A stretch of DNA of 64,000 nt from Chloroflexi bacterium HGW-Chloroflexi-4 (GCA_002840715.1 PHBW01000004.1:62001-126000); one strand, 5' to 3'; shown: positions 43,223 to 52,283, numbered from the stretch's first letter. Notes: generated from the sequence alone by a model not told the origin. Program-made: numbers and translations.

Positions 43223-43679
43223 TTTGGATATCAACCTCCTGTCTTTTCTGGAAGTTTCGTGAGATATAAATATCATCTTGTTCTTTATTCTCGTGAATGA
43301 CTTCCTTTTCTTTAAACTTCTTTATTTCATTACGTTTCAATATATCAAGTGTCTCTTCTGCTTGTCTTGCAGAAATCAATTGTCGCCTTTTACTCTCTAT
43401 TTCAACCTGCAAATTTGCCAAAGCCAAATGGCAATTTTCCACGGCAGTGGTATGTTGATTCACATTAGCACGTAAATGAGCAACTGTAAAAAGATCCATT
43501 TCGCCTGTCATTTGCTCATGCAATTTGAACATCAAAGATTGTTTATTATTTTCAAGTGTTTCAATTTCGCTAAATATCATCTTTTCACGCTGTAACAACT
43601 TGCTGAACTCTATTTCAAGAGCTTCAGCCCGATTATGTCTCACATCCAATACTGTTTGCAATGAAAATTTAGGAGCCAT
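43215..43679 (-). CDS. fliJ: FliJ export chaperone / ATPase stalk
   Basis: The 154-residue product is a coiled-coil protein beginning [25 protein letters not shown], the FliJ start, with long heptad-rich helices. FliJ sits in the FliI ring and couples ATP hydrolysis to export. Its position 1 bp after fliI confirms the call, given weak sequence conservation. It overlaps the downstream transglycosylase start by eight bases. Confidence 0.88.
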   Translation of the reverse strand: MAPKFSLQTVLDVRHNRAEALEIEFSKLLQREKMIFSEIETLENNKQSLMFKLHEQMTGEMDLFTVAHLRANVNQHTTAVENCHLALANLQVEIESKRRQLISARQAEETLDILKRNEIKKFKEKEVIHENKEQDDIYISRNFQKRQEVDIQND

Positions 43680-43680
43680 T

Positions 43681-45006
43681 TTATTCTTCCTCTGATCGCA
43701 TTACCATTAAGGTATTCAATGTGTCTTCAAATGGTGTTACATCGCGCATATTTTGCTGCAAAAACCCTGTTAGCGTTGGCATTACACGTATCGCAGAATC
43801 TATTTCATGATCAGAACCGTTAACATAGGCGCCAATGTTTATCAAATCTCTCGCTTTTTCATAAGTTGCAAGATGTTTACGTGCCTGACCTGCTGAGATT
43901 AGGTGGTCTCTGGATGTAACAGCAGGCATAACCCTGCTGACGCTATTGAGAACATCGATAGCTGGATAGTGATTTCTGGCAGCCAACTCACGACTCAAAA
44001 TGATGTGTCCATCCAAAATACCTCTGGCGGCATCACAAATTGGTTCATTGAAATCATCACCTTCAACTAATACAGTGAAGAAACCAGTTATGGTACCAAC
44101 TTTCCCTGCACCGGCACGTTCTAATAAACGCGGTAATAATGCAAACACAGAAGGTGTATATCCTTTGGAAGCAGGTGGTTCTCCAATAGCCAGACCAATT
44201 TCACGCTGTGCCATGGCAAACCGTGTCACTGAATCCATGAGAAAAGTAACATCCATACCTAAATCACGAAAATGCTCTGCTATCGTCATGGCTATCGATG
44301 CAGCTTTTAAGCGCACCAAAGCAGGTTGATCTGATGTTGAGACCACCACGACAGACCGGGCCAAACCTTCTGGACCTAAATCTCGCTCCAGGAACTCTCT
44401 AACTTCACGTCCACGTTCGCCAACCAGTGCAATCACACTGACGTCAGAACGGGAACTTCGCGCCAGGGCACCCATCAAAGTGCTTTTACCGACACCTGAG
44501 CCCGCAAAGATACCCATACGTTGGCCTTTGCCGCAGGTTAGCAAGCCATCAATAACGCGTACGCCGGTCACCAATGGACTCGTAATAGGGGCACGTTCAA
44601 GAGGGTGCGGTGGAATTGCATAGGTTGATACTTTTTTGACAGTATCCAGCTCAGGCCCGCCATCCATGGGTCTTCCAAGTCCATCCAAAACTCTTCCCAA
44701 TAAGACTGTCCCAACTGGAGCTTTAAAAGACTTTGAAATTGGATAGACAGTACTTCCAGGTTGAATACCCTGCATATCTCCCAAAGGCATAAGTAAAACA
44801 CGTTCTTCTTTAAATCCGATCACTTCAGACATAATAGTTACGCCGAGGTTGGTGGTGATCACACAAACCTCGCCAATCTGACAATCCAATCCTATGGCTT
44901 CAATAGTTAAACCCAATACCTGAACAACCTTCCCTGAATTTCGGGTTGTGGCAACTTCTTTCAAAGCTGATGAATAACGTGAAATATCAGGGAGCTCGAT
45001 TTGCAT
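43681..45006 (-). CDS. fliI: FliI flagellar export ATPase
   Basis: The 441-residue product is an F1-beta-like ATPase: Walker A in GIFAGSGVGKSTLMG, Walker B in VTFLMDSVTRFAMAQREIGLAIGEPP, and GYTPSVFALLPRLLERAG. It powers substrate unfolding at the export gate. The N-terminal barrel and C-terminal helical domain are intact. It overlaps fliH by one base and precedes fliJ by 1 bp. Confidence 0.97.
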   Translation of the reverse strand: MQIELPDISRYSSALKEVATTRNSGKVVQVLGLTIEAIGLDCQIGEVCVITTNLGVTIMSEVIGFKEERVLLMPLGDMQGIQPGSTVYPISKSFKAPVGTVLLGRVLDGLGRPMDGGPELDTVKKVSTYAIPPHPLERAPITSPLVTGVRVIDGLLTCGKGQRMGIFAGSGVGKSTLMGALARSSRSDVSVIALVGERGREVREFLERDLGPEGLARSVVVVSTSDQPALVRLKAASIAMTIAEHFRDLGMDVTFLMDSVTRFAMAQREIGLAIGEPPASKGYTPSVFALLPRLLERAGAGKVGTITGFFTVLVEGDDFNEPICDAARGILDGHIILSRELAARNHYPAIDVLNSVSRVMPAVTSRDHLISAGQARKHLATYEKARDLINIGAYVNGSDHEIDSAIRVMPTLTGFLQQNMRDVTPFEDTLNTLMVMRSEEE

Positions 45007-45884
45007 TAATCGTCTCCTCTGTCAGGTTCTTCAACTTCTGAAAACTGCTCAAGTATCGCAGCAAGTTGAGTTTCTACTAATGCGTCAGCAGTTCCCCACT
45101 CTCCTTGTATATAACATCCACCTTGTTTGATGGATTCATTAGAAACAATTTCCACCTTGTTTCCAAGCACAGATGCCTGATATTCACGCCAATCAGGACC
45201 TAATAAAATTGCATCAGCCGGGTTCATATAAACCCGCAAATCTCCTAATGATCGTGCTGATTCCATTACAGAAGCAAAATGTTGCTGCAAAGCTGTATTG
45301 TCAAGTTCAACACCATCTCCAAACATTTTTTGTGCCATCTTCTTTACCAAATCCATAATCATGGGTTCGGCTTGATTCATCATATCTATTCGCCATTCTC
45401 TGGCGACATTGATGACAGAAGCTGCTGCTTGAAGTGATTCACGCATTTCAGCTTTTGCAGTCTCGATGCCCTTGTTATAGGCTTCTTGACCACGCCGTTC
45501 AATGGATTCATTCGCTGAAGTTAAGATCTCTTCAGCTTGCTTCTTGGCATCAAGAATAATTTGATCAGCAATCTTTCGGGGATTGGGCTGTTCAAGAAAA
45601 GGTTCCCAGCTTGATGTTGCAAAGCCTTCTTCTTCGGTTTTTATTGCTACATTGTTTATATCATCCGGCTGCCATGCTTGAAATCGAATATCGCCCTGCT
45701 CTGCTTTAACCAAATTCTTGGCTTTTTCTTTTGTTTCTCCTGGTTTTACTCCAAAGAAATTTATTGTACTCGAATAAATTAAATCATTCGAAAACAATTC
45801 TTCCTGTTCGAATTCAACAGGAGACCATGGAGTCAAATCAGACAGGTTTTCACCTGCCCGAATTATGTTACTGGATGATCTCAT
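45006..45884 (-). CDS. fliH: FliH regulator of the export ATPase
   Basis: The 292-residue product has a polar N-terminal region and a helical central part with the AKKQAEEILTSANESIERRGQEAYNKGIETAKAEM pattern (core QAEEILTSANESIERRGQEA). It then shows the FliH C-terminal domain (VARLIVQK-like YMNPADAILLG, IVSNESIKQGGCYIQGEWG). FliH binds FliI. The start at MRSSSNIIRAGE follows GGAG and overlaps the end of fliG by 17 bp; a longer frame exists but is less likely. Confidence 0.9.
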   Translation of the reverse strand: MRSSSNIIRAGENLSDLTPWSPVEFEQEELFSNDLIYSSTINFFGVKPGETKEKAKNLVKAEQGDIRFQAWQPDDINNVAIKTEEEGFATSSWEPFLEQPNPRKIADQIILDAKKQAEEILTSANESIERRGQEAYNKGIETAKAEMRESLQAAASVINVAREWRIDMMNQAEPMIMDLVKKMAQKMFGDGVELDNTALQQHFASVMESARSLGDLRVYMNPADAILLGPDWREYQASVLGNKVEIVSNESIKQGGCYIQGEWGTADALVETQLAAILEQFSEVEEPDRGDD

Positions 45885-46884
45885 AATCTTCTCCACCACC
45901 AGCAATCACAATTTCTCCAGCTTCTTCAAGTGCTCTTACTGCATCCACAAGTCTTCTTTGTGAAGCATAAACATTTTTCGCCAATTGTGGACCAAGAATT
46001 TCGATTTCTTCTTGCAAATTTTCTCGAGCCCTTTCGGACAAGCATTTGAAAATCAGCTCTTTTAATTTGTCATTTGCAGCCTTCAAAGCGAGTGCGAGAT
46101 CCGCTTTGCTGACATCTCTTAACACACGCTGCATGGTCTTTTCATCCAATTTACTCAAGTCATCGAATGTGAACATATTAGAATGAATTTCTTCAACGAG
46201 TTTCGGGTTCGTGGTATCAAGAGCTTCAAATATAGTCTTTTGAACACCACGGTCAACTTGATTTAGCATTTTAACAAGAAATGATACGCCTCCGGTTGCC
46301 CTAAAATCAGCTTCATTCATAACACCCGAAAGTTTGTTCTTGAGGTCTTTTTCAACAACTTGCACAACTTGAGGAGAAACTCGATCCATTCCGGCGAGCC
46401 GCAAGACTACTTCAATCTGTAAATCTTTTGGCATTGAAGTCAAAATATCTGCGGCCACTTTGGCTTCCAAATATGAAAGAACAAGCGCAATCGTTTGAGG
46501 CATCTCATCTTCAAGCAATGATGCTACCTGGGCTGGATCTGCACTACGCAGCATTTCAAAAGAAGACAATGTCTGATGTGCAGAAATTCTTTCAAGAATT
46601 TCTGCACCACGACGTGGACCTACTGCTCGCGCTAAAAGTTGGCGGCTATATTCCACTCCGCCGCCATGCAAACCCGTTTCTGCTTGAGCTAGCTCATATG
46701 CTTCTTGCAAAGCGATGCTTCGAATCTCAGGTGGAATTGAAGACGCTTTGGATAATGACATCAAAACGCGTTCAATTTCGCTTTCACCCAGATATTGCAG
46801 CACTTTGGATGAATTATCAACACCCAAGCTGAGCAATAAGACTGAAGCCTTTTCAAGACCTGTGGCTGTCACATAATTACTCAT
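45868..46884 (-). CDS. fliG: FliG motor switch protein
   Basis: FliG links MotA torque to the rotor. The 338-residue product has all three domains: N-terminal (GLEKASVLLLSLGVDNSSKVLQYL), middle with EHPQ-like region, and C-terminal torque helix DLSKLDEKTMQRVLRDVSKADLALALK with SERARENLQEEIEILGPQL. It lies 2 bp after fliF. Charged residues contacting MotA are in place. Confidence 0.96.
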   Translation of the reverse strand: MSNYVTATGLEKASVLLLSLGVDNSSKVLQYLGESEIERVLMSLSKASSIPPEIRSIALQEAYELAQAETGLHGGGVEYSRQLLARAVGPRRGAEILERISAHQTLSSFEMLRSADPAQVASLLEDEMPQTIALVLSYLEAKVAADILTSMPKDLQIEVVLRLAGMDRVSPQVVQVVEKDLKNKLSGVMNEADFRATGGVSFLVKMLNQVDRGVQKTIFEALDTTNPKLVEEIHSNMFTFDDLSKLDEKTMQRVLRDVSKADLALALKAANDKLKELIFKCLSERARENLQEEIEILGPQLAKNVYASQRRLVDAVRALEEAGEIVIAGGGEDYEIIQ

Positions 46885-46886
46885 CT

Positions 46887-48509
46887 TTACTTCTCATCCT
46901 CAGCCAACCAAAGTTGGATAATCTCGGCGACACTAGCTGGAGAATCTTCACTCAATCGAGTCATTACTTTTTGCATTTGCTCATCTTCTGCTGAGATTCT
47001 TTGTTTTGGAACCGGCATTTCAACTTGAGTTGAAATGGTGGCCATTTGAGGCACTGGAATTGTGGGGCTTATCATGGGAGCCATTTGCGGAGCACGTAAT
47101 GCATTATCTGATACGTTTTTCATCACAGGCACCCACGCATCATTTGAAGCCAATTTCAAGTTTTTCAATAATTTTTGTACATAAAGTAACAAGATTATAA
47201 AAAGTAAAACTGCTCCACCAATTTCACCATATTTAATATACATGCTGGTTTTAGAAGCGGCTTCCATTTCAGCGACCTGGTCAGTATAAAATGTTCTGTC
47301 AAACACTATTGATTCAACAGATAATGAATCGCCGCGCTCCGCATCGATGCCAACGGCTGCAGAAACAGCATTTTTTAACACATTTAATTGAGTGGGATCG
47401 GTGATTGAATCAACCAGAACTGATACTGAAATTTGTTTTATTTGTCCTGGCTCAATTAATTCGTGAGATTGTGTAGATGCCAGTTCATAATTAGTGGTTG
47501 TGTCCGTTTTTTGATAATTGGTAGAGCCTGTTCCGCCTGTTGCGGTGGCAACTGGAGTAGGCAAATTACTGGTCGCTCCTGGAACACCACCAGTAGTTGT
47601 TCCGTTTGTGGTGTAAGTTTCAGAAGTAACCGAAGAAGAACGAATTGCCGAAGGGGTTGGATCAAAGGTTTGAGAAGTCACTTCTCTTTGAGTCCAATCC
47701 AAAGTAACATTTGCTTGAACAATAGCTTTATCAGGACCCAATACAGAATCTAACATTTGTTGAGCTTTATATTGAATATCTTTTGCGGCGGCTAATTCAG
47801 CAGTGCGCCTACTATCGGTAACTGCAGCTGCTGCAGCGTCTGAGCCTGTTGTAGCACCTGATGCAAGCATATTTCCTTCGCTATCAACAACAACCACATT
47901 TTCAGACTTTAAACCTTCGATACTAGCTGAAACAAGATGCGTAATCGCGCGAACTTGACCTGAATCGAGAGCTGTTCCAGATTTGGTTTTTACCATAATT
48001 GAAGCAGTAGGTTCTTTTTGGGTGGAAGACAATAGTGTCTTTTCAGGTACAACGATATGAACACTTACAGCCTCAATAGCATTAAGGCTGCCTATTGTTC
48101 TCTCCAACTCGCCCTGAACTGCTCTTTGATAATTAACTTTTTGTGTAAATTCCGTCATGCCCAATGAGGTTGCATCAAACAACTCATAACCGACAGTCGT
48201 CCCTGTCTGGGGTAATCCGGCTGATGCCATTTTCAGTCTAACGTTATAAACTTGGTCAGATGGCACGAGGATTGTTGAGGATCCATCTAATTTATAAGAT
48301 ATTCCCTCTGTGGTCAATTCTTCTACAATTGCGCCTGCATCCGCTTCTGATAGACCGCTAAAAGCAACTGCATATGTCGTTTTTGTTGCCCAGGTTACTA
48401 AAATTGGAATTAGTATTGCGGCTGCCAGAACAAGTGCGATTAAGGTTACCTTCTCGCTTGTTTTTTGTCTTTTCCAAAAGGCTTGGAATTGTTGTACGAT
48501 GGCATTCAT
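46887..48509 (-). CDS. fliF: FliF MS-ring protein
   Basis: The 540-residue product has an N-terminal membrane helix (about 21-43), the ring-building motifs (VAFSGLSEADAGAIVEEL, SIMVKTKSG, VVDSEGNML), a Ser/Thr/Gly-rich variable region near 290-330, a second membrane helix (about 425-445), and a C-terminal FliG-binding segment RLSEDSPASVAEIIQLWLAED. It forms the base of the flagellum. It lies 17 bp after fliE. Confidence 0.96.
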   Translation of the reverse strand: MNAIVQQFQAFWKRQKTSEKVTLIALVLAAAILIPILVTWATKTTYAVAFSGLSEADAGAIVEELTTEGISYKLDGSSTILVPSDQVYNVRLKMASAGLPQTGTTVGYELFDATSLGMTEFTQKVNYQRAVQGELERTIGSLNAIEAVSVHIVVPEKTLLSSTQKEPTASIMVKTKSGTALDSGQVRAITHLVSASIEGLKSENVVVVDSEGNMLASGATTGSDAAAAAVTDSRRTAELAAAKDIQYKAQQMLDSVLGPDKAIVQANVTLDWTQREVTSQTFDPTPSAIRSSSVTSETYTTNGTTTGGVPGATSNLPTPVATATGGTGSTNYQKTDTTTNYELASTQSHELIEPGQIKQISVSVLVDSITDPTQLNVLKNAVSAAVGIDAERGDSLSVESIVFDRTFYTDQVAEMEAASKTSMYIKYGEIGGAVLLFIILLLYVQKLLKNLKLASNDAWVPVMKNVSDNALRAPQMAPMISPTIPVPQMATISTQVEMPVPKQRISAEDEQMQKVMTRLSEDSPASVAEIIQLWLAEDEK

Positions 48510-48526
48510 AATGATAATTCCTTAAT

Positions 48527-48832
48527 TTAGATGTTCATTCGCATTACTTCTCGATAAGCGTCAACTAATTTATCGCGTATTGCCATGGCTACACGAAAAT
48601 TGACATCATTTTCAGTTGTTGCAATCATCACATCTGCTACATCGATATCTTTTCCGCTGGCAAGCTGCGTAACCAATGAATCAGCATTTGTTTGAGATTC
48701 ATTTAATGAATTTAAGACTTGATTAAAGGTATCTCCAAGTGAATCTGCTTTATTAGTCGCAGTTGTTTTTACGCCCTGAGAAATTCCTTGTAAGCCTGAA
48801 GTAGTAAGTGGTGAAATTGAAGATATCGTCAT
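48527..48832 (-). CDS. fliE: FliE MS-ring/rod junction protein
   Basis: A 101-residue protein with the FliE pattern DSLGDTFNQVLNSLNESQTNADSLVTQLASGKDIDVADVMIATTENDVNFRVAMAIRDKLVDAYREVMRM (core FRVAMAIRDKLVDAYREVM is diagnostic). FliE connects the MS ring to the rod and is exported first. It lies 16 bp after flgC and 17 bp before fliF. Confidence 0.95.
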   Translation of the reverse strand: MTISSISPLTTSGLQGISQGVKTTATNKADSLGDTFNQVLNSLNESQTNADSLVTQLASGKDIDVADVMIATTENDVNFRVAMAIRDKLVDAYREVMRMNI

Positions 48833-48848
48833 TTTTTATCCTCTGGCT

Positions 48849-49304
48849 TTATCTGCCAATATTCAAAGCTTTTAAGGCCATATTTTTGCTGGCGTCAACC
48901 ACAGCCAAATTTGCTTCATACGATCTGGTTGCAGATAACATATTCGTCATCTCAGTGACCAGATCAACATTAGGGTAAGTAACATATCCTTCTGCATCGG
49001 CATCCGGATGACTGGGATCATATACTTTTGCGCCTGTGGTTTGGTCAGTGACTATTTGAGCAATTTGCACGCCGGATTGACTTTCTGCAATCGGCATCTT
49101 GCTTGCCAACCTATTTGCAATAAATTCTGGCAGGCCAACCTGGTTTCCTTGTGCTTGAAATACAACATCCTGCCGTTTATAAGGTCCACCCTCTTCAGTG
49201 CTTGTTGTTTGCGCATTTGCTATGTTATTCGAAATTAAATCCAAACGCAGCCTTTGTGCAGATAAGGCGGCTGAGCTAACACGCATATTACTCCAAAAAC
49301 TCAT
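48849..49304 (-). CDS. flgC: FlgC proximal rod protein
   Basis: The 151-residue product has the FlgC features: SAQRLRLDLISNNIANAQTT, GGPYKRQDVVFQ, then the C-terminal YPNVDLVTEMTNMLSATRSYEANLAVVDASKNMALKAL. It is the first gene of the basal-body operon and is separated from flgB, its usual partner. Its Shine-Dalgarno (GAGGAG) lies in an inverted repeat. Confidence 0.95.
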   Translation of the reverse strand: MSFWSNMRVSSAALSAQRLRLDLISNNIANAQTTSTEEGGPYKRQDVVFQAQGNQVGLPEFIANRLASKMPIAESQSGVQIAQIVTDQTTGAKVYDPSHPDADAEGYVTYPNVDLVTEMTNMLSATRSYEANLAVVDASKNMALKALNIGR

Positions 49305-49306
49305 AG

Positions 49307-49342
49307 TGACTCCTCAACCAGCAACGGTTTACTATGGAGTCA
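49307..49342 (-). promoter_or_regulatory. Inverted repeat covering the flgC Shine-Dalgarno
   Basis: On the minus strand TGACTCC and GGAGTCA (7 bp, 22-nt loop) lie just upstream of the flgC ATG, and the second arm contains the ribosome binding site. Folding would hide it. The large loop makes the fold marginal without a bound factor. Confidence 0.45.
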
Positions 49343-49424
49343 TCTTATCATGTGGGGGAAATTGATTCAGTAAAGGAGATATGAACTTCAAATAAAAAAC
49401 GCGTGAAGGAATTTAATATCCAAA

Positions 49425-49451
49425 TTGGGCACTCGATTTTCCAGTGCCCAA
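49425..49451 (-). terminator. Probable terminator after fliS
   Basis: A 9-bp perfect stem TTGGGCACT/AGTGCCCAA with a 9-nt loop, 22 bp after the fliS stop, followed on the minus strand by a short T-rich stretch. It separates the late genes from the flgC operon. Confidence 0.6.
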
Positions 49452-49472
49452 ACCTTGTCTATTATTTTAAAT

Positions 49473-49841
49473 CTATGCCGGTGTTTCTAAGGCGATCCTT
49501 GATGGTTGAACAGAGGTTGTTTTAACCGGCGTTATTTTTTTTTCAGTTTGAACCCAGGCATCTCTTAATTCGCTCAATGCAGAAATCGCACTGTTGTAAT
49601 CACCTTGACGTATACAATCAAGACACCATTGATAAACTCTAAAAAGTCCTAAGGCCACATCTTGATATTCAAAATTCAAAGCATCACGCAAAACGCTAAT
49701 GGCACGTGTAGCTTTTTCAAAATCTTTTCGTTCACAAGATTGAATTGCCAAATCATATGCCATCACAACTAAACGAAGCGGGCTTGCACCTAAAACGTCG
49801 TTTTGCCGATACTCTTGACTTCTGAAGGGTTGTTGAAACAT
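49473..49841 (-). CDS. fliS: FliS flagellin export chaperone
   Basis: FliS binds unfolded flagellin. The 122-residue product is helical with the FliS features ASPLRLVVMAYDLAIQSCERKDFEKATRAISVLRDAL (core SPLRLVVMAYDLAI) and LFRVYQWCLDCIRQGDYNSAISALSELRDAW. It has its own sigma-28 promoter. An AGGAG site precedes the ATG. Confidence 0.92.
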   Translation of the reverse strand: MFQQPFRSQEYRQNDVLGASPLRLVVMAYDLAIQSCERKDFEKATRAISVLRDALNFEYQDVALGLFRVYQWCLDCIRQGDYNSAISALSELRDAWVQTEKKITPVKTTSVQPSRIALETPA

Positions 49842-49882
49842 TTTATTGCTCCTGCTCAGAATTATTGTTTCTTATACTTACA

Positions 49883-49909
49883 TTATCGGCCAAGTTGATC
49901 TCAACTTTA
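49883..49909 (-). promoter_or_regulatory. Sigma-28 promoter of fliS
   Basis: Reading the minus strand: TAAAGTTG-N11-GCCGATAA, with 7 of 8 at the -35, a perfect classical -10 and the exact spacing. The leader to the fliS ATG is about 35 nt. Confidence 0.9.
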
Positions 49910-49946
49910 GATCAATTTCGCAAAATATAAGCAAGAAAAATAATTC

Positions 49947-50273
49947 TTATGCAAAAATGGTTACCAAATCTCCACGGGTCAAATTTTTCAATTCATCCGT
50001 TGGAATGGTGCGAATGATTTGTCTGCTTGATTTATCCAATACAAGCACAGTTACATCATTCGTTTTTGCATCTACAATAAATTTCAACCGAACATCACCG
50101 TTCAACACAGGGGCAGAAGCTGTTTGTTCAGCAGCTTTACCTTGTTCAGTCGGTCTTTCTTTCTGAACAGTTTCACCATGAGTTGAAACCTCTACGGGTT
50201 TTGGCGCCTCGACCTGAATTGGTCCTGAGCCAAAATCTACTTGACCTACTTTGTTTACAGAATTTACTGACAT
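49947..50273 (-). CDS. flaG: FlaG family flagellar protein
   Basis: The 108-residue product has the FlaG domain in its C-terminal half: VLNGDVRLKFIVDAKTNDVTVLVLDKSSRQIIRTIPTDELKNL, where DKSSRQIIRTIP is the hallmark. FlaG affects filament length in several species. I place the start at MSVNSVNKV because GGAGGG lies five bases before it; ATGs 15-18 bases upstream lie within or before that site. It follows fliD by 75 bp. Confidence 0.9.
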   Translation of the reverse strand: MSVNSVNKVGQVDFGSGPIQVEAPKPVEVSTHGETVQKERPTEQGKAAEQTASAPVLNGDVRLKFIVDAKTNDVTVLVLDKSSRQIIRTIPTDELKNLTRGDLVTIFA

Positions 50274-50321
50274 TTTTCCCTCCGGCATCATGCCTGAGAT
50301 CTTGAATCTGAATGTTACACT

Positions 50322-50339
50322 AACCAGGTCCTTCTGGTT
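50322..50339 (-). promoter_or_regulatory. GGA-loop hairpin upstream of flaG
   Basis: On the minus strand AACCAG-AAGGAC-CTGGTT folds as a 6-bp stem with GGA in a six-base loop, between fliD and flaG. This is the form of a CsrA site, but it lies about 50 nt before the flaG ATG, away from the Shine-Dalgarno, so it is a weaker case than those before fliC. Confidence 0.4.
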
Positions 50340-50348
50340 AATAAAAAC

Positions 50349-52097
50349 CTAAGCATAAAGACTTGCATAAAGTGATGTTACCCAGGCAGAATTTGTATTT
50401 TGAGTATTTGACAATAAATCCATCTGCGCTTGAACATCTGCATAATATTTTATTAATACCTGTTCCCGTGCATCCAACCTCTTATTCATACTAATAATTG
50501 AATTACCGACATCAATCGTCTTTTTTGCATTTGCTTTTATTAGTTGATCAACATAAGAAGTTGTTCCTGTATATTTATCTAATTTTGAAGTGACATCAGA
50601 CATCACGCGATCCATTACAGATATCACATCTGAATAATTATTATTTAGTGCATTTTCCAACTTAGCATTGTTCGTTATTGTCATGTTTAATTGACTATCA
50701 ACTGTAATTCCTATATCCTTAATCGATTTATAAACAGTTGCTGTTAAATCTGAGCTTCCCACGAGACTGAATAGTGAATTTCTCAAGTTAATAATTGATT
50801 GATCACCCGACAAGGATCCTCGTGTATATGTGTTGTCAGTATTCTTAGTAATGGTTAGGTTTGAACTAATGTAACTCTGTAATGCATTAAAATTAGTAAT
50901 AAATGTATTTATCGCAGCTTTTTGTGACGTATTATCTGAATTAATATTGAGTGTTGCTGATTTTCCTTCAGCATCAGCTGCGAGGTTTAAAGTTACTCCA
51001 CTAATGACATCTGTTAAAGCTGAATTTTGAGAACGCGTGACTAACAAGCCATTCACTTTAAAGGTTGCGTCACGTGCAGACTGCATAGGGTTTTTAAAAC
51101 TTGAACCTGTTAAAATGCCGAGGTCACCTAAAACAGCACCACTTGCCTGGATCTCATGTGATTCGCCTGTATATTTTGAACTCAATACCATTTGTTTATT
51201 TACCACTGTAGCAATAACCTCATTGCCTGATGCAAAATTGCTTGAGTTTATTGCAAAAGCAATATCATTGAGCGACATACTTGATGAAACAACAACTTCA
51301 GCACCTTTTGCTTGATAATTAATGCTAGTTGCACCACTCAATTTACTTTTTTCAACAAAATTAGATGAGTCAGTTCCGAAATTAATATTTAATCCCCGGC
51401 CTGTTGAAAAAGTAATACCATCCGTAGGAATTGCCTGCCATGAATTAGTAAAATTGGTTGTACTATTGCCGTTAGCTATTTTTATTGCAGTGCCTTCGCT
51501 GTCAACAAGTCTAAATTGCCAGGTGCCAGCTGCGTTTTTCTGAGTTTCGATGTAATAAGTCCCATTTCCAATTTCTTTTTGTCCTGTAGCAATGGAATCG
51601 CTTGTATTTACTTGCGAAATGGTATCAGGAGATTGAAGAGTAACTACTGCACTGCGGTTTTGGGTTCCGCCAATATAGAAAGTTCCACTCTTAGCTAATG
51701 CCTGATCGGAATATTCTTGCTGATCTGAACGCACCCGATGCGCCAATGCCAAGCTTATCTCTGAAATATCATAGGATGATGCAACTGCACTACTAGAACT
51801 TGCTGCACTAATAATTGTAGTTCCTGTAGCAATATTCGAAACAGAAACAGTTCTTCCGGCTTTTAGTGTGTAAAAAGGATCGGTACTGATCAAAGCTTTT
51901 GATGATGTTCGCAATGCGTCCAATTTCGTTTTTAGTTCCGCATACATGGTTCGTTGAGTCTGCAACGCAGTTTGCTGCGCTTCAAGCTTAGTTAATGGAG
52001 CGCTTTCCATTTTAATTTGATAATCAATCAAATTTTGGTAAGTCGTATCCAGTGACGTAAGACTGGTCCCAGATGTGGATGATGAAGTTGTGGTCAT
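50349..52097 (-). CDS. fliD: FliD filament cap protein with module
   Basis: FliD caps the filament and helps flagellin insert. The 582-residue product has the N-terminal helix SLTSLDTTYQNLIDYQIKMESAPLTKLEAQQ, the domain with VNGLLVTRSQNSALTDVISGVTLNL (FliD core), and the C-terminal coil LDAREQVLIKYYADVQAQMDLLSN. Residues about 167-252 (NGTYYIETQKNAAGTW, RLVDSEGTA, GITFSTGRGLNINFG) resemble the module repeated in FlgE and FliC. It has its own sigma-28 promoter. Confidence 0.95.
   Translation of the reverse strand: MTTTSSSTSGTSLTSLDTTYQNLIDYQIKMESAPLTKLEAQQTALQTQRTMYAELKTKLDALRTSSKALISTDPFYTLKAGRTVSVSNIATGTTIISAASSSSAVASSYDISEISLALAHRVRSDQQEYSDQALAKSGTFYIGGTQNRSAVVTLQSPDTISQVNTSDSIATGQKEIGNGTYYIETQKNAAGTWQFRLVDSEGTAIKIANGNSTTNFTNSWQAIPTDGITFSTGRGLNINFGTDSSNFVEKSKLSGATSINYQAKGAEVVVSSSMSLNDIAFAINSSNFASGNEVIATVVNKQMVLSSKYTGESHEIQASGAVLGDLGILTGSSFKNPMQSARDATFKVNGLLVTRSQNSALTDVISGVTLNLAADAEGKSATLNINSDNTSQKAAINTFITNFNALQSYISSNLTITKNTDNTYTRGSLSGDQSIINLRNSLFSLVGSSDLTATVYKSIKDIGITVDSQLNMTITNNAKLENALNNNYSDVISVMDRVMSDVTSKLDKYTGTTSYVDQLIKANAKKTIDVGNSIISMNKRLDAREQVLIKYYADVQAQMDLLSNTQNTNSAWVTSLYASLYA
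51342..51599 (-). repeat. Single divergent axial module in fliD
   Basis: Residues about 167-252 follow the same order as the FlgE/FliC modules: NGTYYIET, then GTWQFRLVDSEG, then a gap, then GRGLNINFG, which lines up with VGRGLTFTL of FlgE. Identity is clearly lower than between FlgE and FliC. Confidence 0.5.
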
Positions 52098-52111
52098 TGT
52101 TTCACCTCAAA

Positions 52112-52146
52112 TGAAGCATTTCTATTTTTCCGGAAAATCTGCTTCA
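52112..52146 (-). promoter_or_regulatory. Two-step hairpin in the fliD leader
   Basis: On the minus strand TGAAGCA/TGCTTCA (7 bp) encloses an inner hairpin ATTTT-CCGGA-AAAAT. The inner loop carries GGA. The structure lies about 15 nt before the fliD ATG, close to the Shine-Dalgarno GAGGTGA. It may be a CsrA target. Confidence 0.4.
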
Positions 52147-52204
52147 CAAACCGGACTTTCTTTAAATAACAACTATCAAAAACAATCTTTAATACCTATT
52201 CACA

Positions 52205-52231
52205 TTAACGGACATATTGTGAAAAACTTTA
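52205..52231 (-). promoter_or_regulatory. Sigma-28 promoter of fliD
   Basis: Minus strand: TAAAGTTT-N11-TCCGTTAA, identical in both boxes and spacing to the fliC promoter. It gives a leader of about 100 nt before the fliD ATG. Confidence 0.9.
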
Positions 52232-52283
52232 CTTAAAAATGAAACCAATTTTAGTTGCAAATCTTTTTACTATAATAATAAAG

